Shown: positions 1-7,875 of the stretch, one piece after another
How positions within the stretch are numbered: the first letter of the stretch is position 1
Layout: every line of letters begins with the position of its first letter
From: Sphingomonadales bacterium
GTDB taxonomy: Bacteria > Pseudomonadota > Alphaproteobacteria > Sphingomonadales > Sphingomonadaceae
Assembly: GCA_024636595.1 (NCBI GenBank)
Contig: JAGXGT010000041.1
Location: forward strand, 1-7,875
Length of the DNA stretch: 7,875 bases
Direction of reading: 5' to 3'
The notes under the pieces: generated by a model
What the model was told of the DNA's origin: nothing
The model's input: only the letters and a program-made list of their open reading frames with translations
The model's database searches: none
Position numbers and translations under genes: made by a program

Positions 1-1
1 C

Positions 2-421
2 CTCGGCAGCGGTCTGGCGCGCATTCCGGCCGGATGGCTCGGCGACCAGTTCGAACTGCGCTGGACCCTGTTCGGATCCATCGCCCTCATGGCCATCGGC
101 CTCTCGGGCTTCTGGCTGGGCCATGGCGTCATCCTGCTCTCGGCGATGGGTATGTTGTTTGGCGCCGGCTATGGCAGCCTGTTGGTGCTCGGCCCGGTGG
201 TGGTCGGCAATTACTACGGCGAGCGCGCTTTCCCGATCATCAACTCGGTACTCGCGCCGGTCATGCTGCCATTTGCTGCCGCCGCACCAGCGGGGGCCGG
301 CTATATTTTCGAGGCTACCGGCAGCTATGACATCGCCTTCGCTGCAGCGATCGCCTTGCTGGTAGCAGGGCTGATCGCCGCCTTTTTTATGAAACCACCG
401 CTAGCGCCGGGCCAAGCCTAG
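2..421 (+). CDS. MFS transporter, C-terminal fragment (5' end outside window)
   Basis: The reading frame is open from the left edge and ends with TAG at 419-421, leaving about 139 residues of a major facilitator superfamily permease in the inner membrane. The first visible residues (GLARIPAGWLGDQFELRW) resemble the MFS motif-A loop that in the C-terminal half lies between helices 8 and 9. Four hydrophobic segments follow, consistent with helices 9 to 12: one near WTLFGSIALMAIGL, a glycine-rich one around MLFGAGYGSLLVLGPVVVG, one around APVMLPFAAAAPAGAGYIF, and a last one ending AAFFMKPP. The tail is short and has no extra domain. The substrate cannot be read from this part; the style recalls OFA/monocarboxylate-type MFS proteins, which is only an impression. 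It converges on the AI-2E gene and their stop codons overlap. MFS membership is fairly sure; the substrate is unknown. Confidence 0.85.
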   Translation, partial: LGSGLARIPAGWLGDQFELRWTLFGSIALMAIGLSGFWLGHGVILLSAMGMLFGAGYGSLLVLGPVVVGNYYGERAFPIINSVLAPVMLPFAAAAPAGAGYIFEATGSYDIAFAAAIALLVAGLIAAFFMKPPLAPGQA

Positions 422-1536
422 ACATTGCCATCGCTGGAGAGCAGCGCCGCGATCGGGCGGGTGCCCGGACGGCGCGCTAGGACGATCATCAATATGGTGG
501 TGAATGGCACCGCCAATATGGCCCCTGGTATGCCCCAAAGGCTGCTCCAGATGGCCAACGAAACCAGCACCACCATCGGGCTGAGATTGACGGACTTGCT
601 GAGCATCTTGGGCTCCACGACATTGCCGATAATCACCTGCGCCGTCGTCATCAGGCCGGTGGCAATCAGCGGGGTCGTCAGGTTGCCGAACTGGGCCACA
701 GCGAAAAGCGCCGGGAAGGCAACGCCGACAAAAGAGCCGATATAGGGGATATAATTGAGCAGTCCGATGATGATCGCCCACAGGGCGGCATATTCCACGC
801 CCAATATCCGCAATATCGCCCAGCAGACAACGCCGAGCATGATGTTGATCAGCGTCTTGGTCGCCAGATAGCTGCCGATATCATGATTGATCCGGGTGAT
901 CATGTTGAGCGTGTCGGTAGAAGCGCCATCGGAGCCAAAGGCCCGCCGCACCTTCTCCGGGAAGCCGGTGATCTCGCTGAGCAGGAACGAGGCGTACAAG
1001 ATGGTAATGAAGATAAACCCGCCAAAGCTGGTCAGCGAGGACAGAGCACCTTGCGCCACCGCCGCAATATCGATCTCGGTAAAAAATCGGGTGGCGAATT
1101 CGCTGATCGCGTGCCCAATGGCTTCCGTTCCCCGATCAAATATCGCCCCCGGCGAACTCATCAGTTCGGAAATCTTCGGTCGGCTGGCCCCCTCTTCCAC
1201 CGGGAGCGGAAACCAGGTCACGAACAGATTTTCCAGATTGCGCTGGTAGACGGGCAGCGACGGCACGAGGTTTTGCAGGCTGGCCACCAGCATGCGGGTC
1301 ATCGCAAACAGCAAAGCCAGCACTCCCACCAGCGCCAGCGTAGCGCGCAACCAAAGCGGCGTTCGACCGAGCCCCGGTATCCGGGCCACCGTAGCGCTCG
1401 CGGCATAGAGAATCTGCAACAATATAATGGCAGTGACGATCGGCAAGATGATGTCCTGGCCGACGTAAAACAGCCAGCCGAGCATGATGGTGATGCCGAT
1501 CGCATAAAATATAGTGCTGACACGTCCCTGGATCAT
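418..1536 (-). CDS. AI-2E family transporter (PerM/TqsA/YdiK-like membrane protein)
   Basis: A 372-residue polytopic inner-membrane protein of the AI-2E (PF01594) family, whose members include TqsA (autoinducer-2 export), PerM and sodium/proton antiporters; the substrate cannot be predicted. Two N-terminal hydrophobic helices (FYAIGITIMLGWLFYV, then IILPIVTAIILLQILY) are followed by a third near residues 65-80, a long polar loop of about 100 residues, and a C-terminal bundle. The family signatures are GLLNYIPYIGSFVG and, further on, NVVEPKMLSKSVNLSP with WGIPGAILAVPFT. The frame is open upstream to an ATG at 1698. I chose the ATG at 1536 because it places the first helix right behind a short basic leader, as is usual in the family, and because longer forms would overlap gmk. 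No strong Shine-Dalgarno sequence is visible at this start. It is divergent from gmk, and its stop overlaps the MFS stop. Confidence 0.9.
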   Translation of the reverse strand: MIQGRVSTIFYAIGITIMLGWLFYVGQDIILPIVTAIILLQILYAASATVARIPGLGRTPLWLRATLALVGVLALLFAMTRMLVASLQNLVPSLPVYQRNLENLFVTWFPLPVEEGASRPKISELMSSPGAIFDRGTEAIGHAISEFATRFFTEIDIAAVAQGALSSLTSFGGFIFITILYASFLLSEITGFPEKVRRAFGSDGASTDTLNMITRINHDIGSYLATKTLINIMLGVVCWAILRILGVEYAALWAIIIGLLNYIPYIGSFVGVAFPALFAVAQFGNLTTPLIATGLMTTAQVIIGNVVEPKMLSKSVNLSPMVVLVSLAIWSSLWGIPGAILAVPFTTILMIVLARRPGTRPIAALLSSDGNV

Positions 1537-1656
1537 CCGTTTGCGATAGCCGGATTTCAGAGGACTGTCATCACGATGATTATGTGCACAAGCGATATTG
1601 CAAAACATCCGGACAAGCATCTTGACGCCATGCGCCCTTCTCGGCCAATAGCCGCT

Positions 1657-2325
1657 ATGGCCGACAACATATCTTCCCAGAATATCGACAATGACCACCG
1701 CGAGTTGAACCGCAGGGGCCTGCTGTTCGTGCTGTCTTCCCCTTCGGGCGCGGGCAAGTCAACGTTGGCGCGTATGCTGCTGGAGGCCGATGACGAGATC
1801 GCTATGTCGGTCTCTGTCACAACCCGCACAAAACGACCGGGTGAGGAACAGGGCAAGGATTATTATTTTGTCAGCGGTGACGAATTTGAAGAAATGGTCG
1901 CCGATCACAGCTTCCTGGAATATGCGACGGTGTTCGGCAATCGCTATGGAACCCCGGCAGCGCCGGTGAATCAAAGTCTCGAAGACGGACAGGATGTATT
2001 GTTCGACATCGACTGGCAGGGCACGCAGCAACTGTACCAGCGCGCCGGCCAGGATGTCGTGCGGGTGTTCATCCTGCCGCCGTCGCTGGACGAATTGCGC
2101 AAACGGCTGGAAAGCCGCAACACCGACGCACCCGCAATCATCGAGAGCCGGATGCAACGCGCGGCCAGCGAGATCAGCCACTGGGACGGCTATGACTATG
2201 TCCTGATCAACGACGATCTCGAAGCCTGCTTTGCCAAGGTGAAACAGATCCTGGCTACCGAACGGATGCGACGTTCGCGGCAAACTGGCCTGATCGGCTT
2301 TGTCCGGGATTTGATGGCCGAGTGA
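1657..2325 (+). CDS. gmk: Guanylate kinase
   Basis: Cytosolic enzyme phosphorylating GMP to GDP with ATP, essential for GTP/dGTP supply. The P-loop SSPSGAGKST lies at about residues 27-36. The GMP-binding segment TTRTKRPGEEQGKDYYFV follows, with its Arg at about 57, then FLEYATVFGNRYGTP and the hallmark DIDWQGTQQL at about 117-126. The C-terminal part carries the Arg-rich lid (ESRNTDAPAIIESRM). At 222 residues it is slightly longer than the usual 205-215. In-frame ATGs also occur at 1576 and 1630; the first has a purine-rich AGAGGA about 11 bases upstream. I prefer 1657 because it leaves a normal short leader before the kinase fold; no start has a strong Shine-Dalgarno, so the exact start is uncertain. 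The yicC-type gene that often precedes gmk is absent; gmk stands alone, divergent from the AI-2E gene. Its TGA directly abuts the stop of the convergent neighbour. Confidence 0.96.
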   Translation: MADNISSQNIDNDHRELNRRGLLFVLSSPSGAGKSTLARMLLEADDEIAMSVSVTTRTKRPGEEQGKDYYFVSGDEFEEMVADHSFLEYATVFGNRYGTPAAPVNQSLEDGQDVLFDIDWQGTQQLYQRAGQDVVRVFILPPSLDELRKRLESRNTDAPAIIESRMQRAASEISHWDGYDYVLINDDLEACFAKVKQILATERMRRSRQTGLIGFVRDLMAE

Positions 2326-2970
2326 TCAGCCCGCAGGCTGTGGCACCTGCTTGACGTAAAGCCCGTCAAAAACGGTGGTCCATGTCTTCCCGCCATCCTT
2401 CGATCCCTGCCAATGCTGGCGCACGCTGCCGTCCGCATTGGGCGTCCAGGTGATCCGGTTGATCGCCGATCCTTCCTGGTAATAAGGCGTATTGCGGTTG
2501 CTCAGGACCATTTCACCCCGCTCGTTCAGCCCGCCCTCGATGAACAGAGCACCGCCATCCGCGCCCATCCAGGTCTGGTGCCATTTTTTCCGGACGGCAT
2601 CATAGAAACTCATGCTCATGCCGGTATAGCCGCCGCTGGTCGTGTAATCCTCGCGCAGGACGCAGCCTGCATGTTCGCGCGAAATTCGGTTCACCGCTGA
2701 GGGCTGATCCTGCCCAGCGGCGGTCACGTCCCAGGTGCCGATCCAGAAATCAAAGGCACGGTGATTATCGGTGGCGCAGGCCGGAGCGGGTTTGGCGGCA
2801 GAATTGGCCTCCGATTGCGCCTGAGCGGGCGCAGTCAAAGGGGATGGAACCAGAAGCGTTGCAATGGCAGCGCCCAATAGGGGGCGGGCGCGAGACCAGC
2901 TTTCCCGGGAACAGGAGCTTGCCCATGCGGTAGGCAATATCCCCGATTTCAGCCTTTTGCGAATCCGCAT
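2326..2970 (-). CDS. Exported DUF1579-like protein of unknown function
   Basis: A protein of 214 residues. After the leader, the region from about residue 70 to the end has the feel of the DUF1579 family (small beta-barrel proteins): it opens with HRAFDFWIGTWDV and continues through CVLREDYTTSGGYTGMSMSFYD, KKWHQTWMGADGG, RITWTPNADGSVRQHW and GGKTWTTVFDGLYVK. The family has no established biochemical role. A hydrophobic stretch at about residues 31-47 followed by APAQA and a polar region suggests a cleaved signal peptide, so a periplasmic location is likely; the stretch before it is unusually long and Ser/Arg-rich. I start at the ATG at 2970 because GGGGGA lies about 10 bases upstream. The ATG at 2988 is the other option, and a later non-ATG start (a TTG lies just before the hydrophobic core) cannot be excluded. 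The stop codon abuts the gmk stop with no base between. Confidence 0.72.
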   Translation of the reverse strand: MRIRKRLKSGILPTAWASSCSRESWSRARPLLGAAIATLLVPSPLTAPAQAQSEANSAAKPAPACATDNHRAFDFWIGTWDVTAAGQDQPSAVNRISREHAGCVLREDYTTSGGYTGMSMSFYDAVRKKWHQTWMGADGGALFIEGGLNERGEMVLSNRNTPYYQEGSAINRITWTPNADGSVRQHWQGSKDGGKTWTTVFDGLYVKQVPQPAG

Positions 2971-3130
2971 TCTGATACCATCCCCCATGATTGAGCTTCG
3001 ATGCGGCCCAAGAGCTTGTCGCGCCCTTTCCGGATCTTTCCGCAGCTGTCTGCTTGATAGCCTATTCGTGCGCCGCTTTGCTGTTCATTCGACCAACGGC
3101 AATTGCCAATCGATCAAGGGGCAAGTTTTT

Positions 3131-3463
3131 GTGCGTTTTACGCTCGCCGGAACGTCGCTCTGCATCGCCAGGGCGGCTGGCAGGGAGAACAAGGCCATTC
3201 TCAATTACCGCAAGATCGTCAGCTTCCCGGTGCTGGGCTATCCATTGCTGGCCGCAATCATCTGGGGGGCGGTGGACATGACCTTCGCCTTTGCCTTCTC
3301 TGTCGGGCTGCTAGCCTATGTCGACGCCTTGAACCATCAGGGCACCGCAAAGGCATGTAACCGGAAATTTTTCTGCAACATGAAAAGTAAGCGGTCGCCG
3401 GATATGGTTGGGTTTTTTGAACGGTACAGGACAGCTTTTGGGCGAATTTCTGCCAAAAAATAA
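3131..3463 (+). CDS. Possible small membrane protein or gene remnant
   Basis: From a GTG at 3131, preceded by AAGGGG with 9 bases of spacing, the frame encodes 110 residues ending in TAA. Residues about 29-64 are hydrophobic and could form two helices (KIVSFPVLGYPLLAAIIWG and MTFAFAFSVGLLAYVDAL). Codons in 3190-3345 have the G/C-ending bias of the real genes around it. Beyond that point codon use becomes AT-rich and the residues basic and irregular (CNRKFFCNMKSKRS), as if the frame had run into unrelated DNA. I do not recognise a family. An upstream hydrophobic helix in another frame (TTG at 2991, helix near 3036-3086) could be the original N-terminus, separated by a one-base loss near the T-run at 3126-3130. 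It may therefore be a real small gene, a frameshifted gene or chance; confidence is low. Confidence 0.28.
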   Translation: MRFTLAGTSLCIARAAGRENKAILNYRKIVSFPVLGYPLLAAIIWGAVDMTFAFAFSVGLLAYVDALNHQGTAKACNRKFFCNMKSKRSPDMVGFFERYRTAFGRISAKK

Positions 3464-3477
3464 TCGGCCGGGCGGCC
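3464..3477 (-). terminator. Possible rho-independent terminator, read on the minus strand
   Basis: CGGCCGGGCGGCCG forms a five-base-pair GC stem (CGGCC/GGCCG) with a four-base loop. On the minus strand it is followed by ATTATTTTTT, which fits an intrinsic terminator; on the plus strand no T-run follows. The minus-strand gene it would serve is not apparent, so it may be fortuitous. Confidence 0.25.
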
Positions 3478-3544
3478 GTGATCCCCATCACGCGCAACGC
3501 GATTTACGCTGCCCTATCTCTGTTACTCACCAAACGGCGATGCT

Positions 3545-3572
3545 TTGAGGATAGGCAATATTGTGTTACGAT
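3545..3572 (+). promoter_or_regulatory. Candidate promoter of the lipoprotein/small-protein unit
   Basis: TTGAGG (3545-3550), a 16-base spacer and TACGAT (3567-3572) resemble a sigma-70-type -35/-10 pair. The start codon at 3625 would lie some 45 bases after the expected transcription start. The match is moderate at both boxes. Confidence 0.3.
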
Positions 3573-3624
3573 TCACAAAACCAGAAAATGGTCGCTATCG
3601 GAAACAATGGATTGGGGGCAGTCT

Positions 3625-4638
3625 ATGAAGCGATTTTTGCACAGCAGCATCTTGAGAACGCCGGTCATGGCAATTGCGCTCGGTGCGGTTGGTTTGAGCG
3701 GGTGTACGTCCTTGCGGGGAGCTCCCGAACCCATATTCCCGGCAGATGCCGCGCTGAAAGTTCTCGAAGCCTATCCCGTTCCAGGCACGGTCACAAAATA
3801 TAGAGAAGCGAAAACCGAGGCTGCGAAGCGAACCATTCGCGATGAATTTCTGTTTGCCTATCTGAACGCCATCGACGCGCAATATTACCGCTTTCGGTCC
3901 AGACTTGGGCAAGACAACCGGGAATTGTCGATAGGTTTTGATACCGCAGTACTAGGGTTCAGTGCTCTCGGAACAATCGCAAAAAGATCGGCGGACGAGC
4001 TTGCGGCTGTTTCCGGGGCATTCATCGGCACCCAATCTTCGATCGACAAGAACTTGTATTTTGATCAAACTGCAGCGGCATTGATCGCTGCGATGGATGC
4101 GGAACGCTACAAGGTCCGGACGGGTATCATCAGAAAAATTGGGACGGATGTTGCGTCTTATCCGATTACCTCTGCACTATCCGACATTACAGAATACCAA
4201 GCTGCTGGAACTATTGATCATGCGGTCACCATCATCACCGACGAAGCCGTAAAGGAACGCGTAGCCGCAAAATCCGAATATGATCAAAAAGTCCGCTTTG
4301 CCTGTACCCCGGAACAGGTCAGGCAATTGAGTGGCGGGAAAACGTCAAAGATCGGGGATTTCAATTTTGAAGTCGCCAGCGCCGCTCGAGCGGAGCTGGA
4401 TTCTGGATCGAGCACTTTCGCTGCTCGCAATGCGCTGGAAACGCTAGCCAAATACTATGGCTTATCTCTTCCACAAGGAACCACAGCTATTCGTTCGGTA
4501 CAAGATATTGATAGAGTAGACCTGTTAATCAACAATTCATTCGGATCAGCATTTTGTACGATGCAGGAAGTCGACGACCTGATTGCCAAACTCAAAGCGG
4601 AGCCTTCCTTCGCAATCCACAAGTCAAAACTACCCTAG
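3625..4638 (+). CDS. Uncharacterised lipoprotein
   Basis: A 337-residue exported protein. The leader (MKRFLHSS...GAVGLSGC) has a basic start, a hydrophobic core and the lipobox LSGC, placing the lipidated cysteine at residue 27. Ser/Thr follow the Cys rather than Asp, which fits outer-membrane sorting. After it come a mostly helical, charged region, a small-residue-rich segment (LSIGFDTAVLGFSALGTIAK, roughly residues 100-120), then SSIDKNLYFDQTAAALIAAM and a stretch with SYPITSALSDITEYQAAGT. This order recalls a recurrent, unnamed proteobacterial lipoprotein type that I know only from memory; no function is established to my knowledge. Cysteines 227 and 311 could form a periplasmic disulfide. 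The start at 3625 has GGGGG seven bases upstream; the frame is open further up (ATG at 3607) but the lipobox spacing favours 3625. The coding is AT-richer than the flanking genes. A small gene follows 22 bases downstream. Confidence 0.82.
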   Translation: MKRFLHSSILRTPVMAIALGAVGLSGCTSLRGAPEPIFPADAALKVLEAYPVPGTVTKYREAKTEAAKRTIRDEFLFAYLNAIDAQYYRFRSRLGQDNRELSIGFDTAVLGFSALGTIAKRSADELAAVSGAFIGTQSSIDKNLYFDQTAAALIAAMDAERYKVRTGIIRKIGTDVASYPITSALSDITEYQAAGTIDHAVTIITDEAVKERVAAKSEYDQKVRFACTPEQVRQLSGGKTSKIGDFNFEVASAARAELDSGSSTFAARNALETLAKYYGLSLPQGTTAIRSVQDIDRVDLLINNSFGSAFCTMQEVDDLIAKLKAEPSFAIHKSKLP

Positions 4639-4647
4639 ATCCCAGAC

Positions 4648-4654
4648 AGGAGGT
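4648..4654 (+). promoter_or_regulatory. Strong Shine-Dalgarno of the 93-residue protein gene
   Basis: AGGAGGT is a full anti-16S match, six bases before the ATG at 4661. It is the best ribosome binding site in the window; most neighbours have weak or no Shine-Dalgarno. It fixes the start of the small gene and suggests high translation. Confidence 0.85.
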
Positions 4655-4660
4655 AAAATC

Positions 4661-4942
4661 ATGGCACTTTATGGTGAATTTAACGCAGATCTCAGCAAGG
4701 ATGATTTGCAGGCAGCATTGGACAATTATGAAGGTCGAACCCGACTGATGATTGATATTTTGGCTATTTCGACGGGTAATGAGCAGATTACCCAAGTTGA
4801 GCAGAATATCCGGCAACGAGCCGAAAGACCGCCCATTTTGATTATAGTGGGAGAGGAGGAACCACCTGAGAATACCGAATTGGATTTCGCGGGGACCGCC
4901 TATATCGCCAACGAAAAAAAGATCGTCGCGATCTACAGGTAA
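4661..4942 (+). CDS. Small soluble hypothetical protein, partner gene of the lipoprotein
   Basis: A 93-residue protein with no signal peptide, membrane helix or cysteine, so probably cytosolic. The first half looks helical and charged (LSKDDLQAALDNYEGRTRLM, ILAISTGNEQITQVEQNI). The second half alternates strand-like and loop residues (PPILIIVGEEEPPENTELDF, then a C-terminal GTAYIANEKKIVAIYR), giving an overall acidic alpha+beta outline. I recognise no family. The start is fixed by the strong ribosome binding site six bases upstream. It follows the lipoprotein gene after 22 bases with no terminator visible between, so the two probably share a transcript. Codon use is AT-rich like its partner and unlike gmk or uvrA. 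Calling it an immunity, regulatory or assembly partner would be guesswork. Confidence 0.75.
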   Translation: MALYGEFNADLSKDDLQAALDNYEGRTRLMIDILAISTGNEQITQVEQNIRQRAERPPILIIVGEEEPPENTELDFAGTAYIANEKKIVAIYR

Positions 4943-5089
4943 AAACCGCATAATCGCGAAGTTCGATTGAAAGTGTAGGCTTCGAGGGCCAGCAACCTGT
5001 CAGTCAAGCGGCTTACCCCTCGCTACGATGGGAGTCTTGCTCTTGAAAAATCAGCAATCGTTACCCAAAGAAACTCGGCCAAAGGATAA

Positions 5090-5114
5090 GGACGGGAAGC
5101 CTAGCCCCCCGTCC
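5090..5114 (-). terminator. Possible terminator hairpin after the NTF2-like gene
   Basis: GGACGGG (5090-5096) and CCCGTCC (5108-5114) form a seven-base-pair GC stem with an 11-base loop, about 10 bases past the stop of the minus-strand gene that ends at 5124. The bases after it on the minus strand (TTATCCTTT) are only moderately T-rich, so termination here is plausible, not certain. It could also separate that transcript from the plus-strand unit ending at 4942. The rest of 4943-5123 holds nothing I can identify. Confidence 0.4.
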
Positions 5115-5123
5115 CCGCTCAAA

Positions 5124-5597
5124 TCATTTGTTTTTCATATCAAAGCCGGTGGTCGAAAGAAACTTCCAGCCTTTCCCATCCCGGACAAGTGTTTCTACGA
5201 TCCCGGTCGCTTCGCGCTCCGGCTTGTCGGTGGCGCGCTGGGTCACCTGCAACGCTGTATAATTCACAACCGCGGTATTGCCGCTGATCGCGATGGCTAG
5301 TGGCGAGACTTCATATTGCAAAGTCTTGGACTGGCTGTTGTTGAAGCGATTCCACTTCTCCATCGATGCCTTATATTGCGGTGACGGCGTATCCGCCCCC
5401 CACGAGACGACATTGTCATCGACATAGGTTGAAGGCCACTTGCCGTTCTGCGCGACATCATCTACCCACGACTGCTCGACCACTTTCCATACTGCGGTCT
5501 GTTCTGTGGACCATGTCGGTGCTTGGGCGATCGCTGCCTGGCTTGCCCCAAAACCGAGCGCCAAGACTGCGGATGCCACCAATATTCTGTTCGTCAT
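5124..5597 (-). CDS. Secreted NTF2/SnoaL-like (DUF4440-type) protein
   Basis: A 157-residue protein with a clear Sec signal peptide: MTNR, a hydrophobic core (ILVASAVLALGFGASQAA) and a likely cut after AQA at residue 26. The mature part (about 131 residues) has the outline of the NTF2-like cone fold of SnoaL/DUF4440 proteins: an N-terminal helix with a conserved-looking Trp (EQTAVWKVVEQSW), GKWPSTYVDDNVVSWG, then alternating strands (LQYEVSPLAIAISGNTAVVN, TGIVETLVRDGKGWKFLSTT). Members serve as small-molecule enzymes or binding proteins; no substrate can be inferred. The start is supported by AGGGAAG five bases upstream. It is divergent from uvrA with about 220 bases between, which include the uvrA SOS operator; whether LexA touches this gene too is unknown. 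Assignment to the superfamily is likely; the specific role is unknown. Confidence 0.78.
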   Translation of the reverse strand: MTNRILVASAVLALGFGASQAAIAQAPTWSTEQTAVWKVVEQSWVDDVAQNGKWPSTYVDDNVVSWGADTPSPQYKASMEKWNRFNNSQSKTLQYEVSPLAIAISGNTAVVNYTALQVTQRATDKPEREATGIVETLVRDGKGWKFLSTTGFDMKNK

Positions 5598-5725
5598 ATC
5601 AACTTCCCTATGGGCCGGGATAGTGTGAAAAACCGCAAATCGCCGTTCCGCCCACTACTCAGCCCGTTCCTGTTGCGCGACCCGGACGGAGTGAAGCAGC
5701 TTTTGGGCCAATGCGCAAATTGTCA

Positions 5726-5756
5726 TTGAAAACAGAACAAACATTGAACATATAAC
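5726..5756 (+). promoter_or_regulatory. Candidate uvrA promoter (-35 TTGAAA, -10 TATAAC)
   Basis: TTGAAA (5726-5731) and TATAAC (5751-5756) are separated by 19 bases, a little longer than optimal. The SOS operator at 5735-5749 fills the spacer, a position where a bound repressor would block RNA polymerase. The start codon would lie some 55 bases after the expected transcription start. Confidence 0.5.
5735..5749 (+). promoter_or_regulatory. LexA SOS operator (GAAC-N7-GAAC) of uvrA
   Basis: GAACAAACATTGAAC is an exact match to GAAC-N7-GAAC, the direct-repeat SOS box recognised by LexA in alphaproteobacteria (equivalent to GTTC-N7-GTTC on the other strand). It lies about 70 bases upstream of uvrA, a classical SOS gene, between the likely -35 and -10 elements. 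Motif match, gene identity and position agree; binding itself is inferred. Confidence 0.8.
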
Positions 5757-5818
5757 CCAGATCACCCTGTTCTTTTGGCCCGCTGGACTCTCTCCGGCAT
5801 CTTCTGCAAAGCACCCGC

Positions 5819-7875
<2,057 letters not shown>

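Larger units (their letters stand above)
2989..3624. other. Gene-poor stretch between the DUF1579-like gene and the lipoprotein gene
   Basis: No convincing full-length gene lies in these 636 bases. Competing frames on both strands show mixed codon use and no recognisable family. The only stretch with a coding look is about 3190-3345 on the plus strand, annotated separately as a possible small membrane protein or remnant. A second hydrophobic piece (SAAVCLIAYSCAALLFI) lies in a different plus frame at about 3036-3086. Base composition turns AT-rich near 3350. A GC hairpin sits at 3464-3477, and a weak promoter candidate for the lipoprotein gene at 3545-3572. Confidence 0.5.

Noticed and set aside
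883..1656. Long plus-strand frame continuous with gmk upstream of its start
   Set aside because: It lies opposite the AI-2E gene, its translation is a low-information Arg/His/Gln/Pro-rich shadow, and guanylate kinase homology begins only after about 1690.
3478..3624. N-terminal extension of the lipoprotein frame
   Set aside because: It would bury the signal peptide and lipobox behind about 50 irregular residues; a good ribosome binding site and correct lipobox spacing favour 3625.
5028..5300. Plus-strand frame over the end of the NTF2-like gene
   Set aside because: It overlaps a well-supported minus-strand gene and its product has no recognisable feature.
5645..5669. Second GTTC...GTTC pair upstream of uvrA as an extra SOS box
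   Set aside because: The spacing is 17 bases, not the 7 required for the alphaproteobacterial LexA site.

Overview
The window reads as ordinary chromosomal DNA of an alphaproteobacterium, most likely a member of the Sphingomonadales. The clues are GC-rich, GC3-biased genes, a UvrA with alphaproteobacterial wording (FACPVSG, YSPATGLPI), a GAAC-N7-GAAC SOS operator ahead of uvrA, and the TTCGACAAGCTCAG...ACGAACGG palindromic repeat that I know from sphingomonad genomes. The genus assignment is inference; I could not search a database.

Layout, left to right. The C-terminal end of an MFS transporter (+) enters from the left edge and meets an AI-2E family membrane protein (-) tail to tail; their stop codons share the bases of one CTAG. 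Divergent from the AI-2E gene is gmk, guanylate kinase (+). gmk in turn meets, stop against stop in one TGATCA, a secreted DUF1579-like protein (-). Next comes a poorly coding stretch of about 630 bases. It holds only a short hydrophobic reading frame that may be a gene remnant. After it lies a visibly AT-richer two-gene unit (+): a lipoprotein of about 337 residues and a 93-residue soluble protein with a very strong ribosome binding site. Then come a secreted NTF2/SnoaL-like protein (-) and, divergent from it, the first 685 codons of uvrA (+), which runs off the right edge.

The genes do not form one pathway. They are housekeeping functions (nucleotide kinase, excision repair), two membrane transport-type proteins and several exported proteins of unknown role. 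The two-gene AT-rich unit looks like an accessory insertion between them.

Two features stand out. First, uvrA carries a composite palindromic repeat of about 111 bases (three related units ending in GAACGG) inside its coding sequence. It is in frame, without a stop, and adds roughly 37 Ser/Thr/Ala-rich residues just before the first zinc module. Second, uvrA has a clean LexA-type SOS operator lying between its likely -35 and -10 elements. I see no CRISPR array, transposase, tRNA or rRNA.
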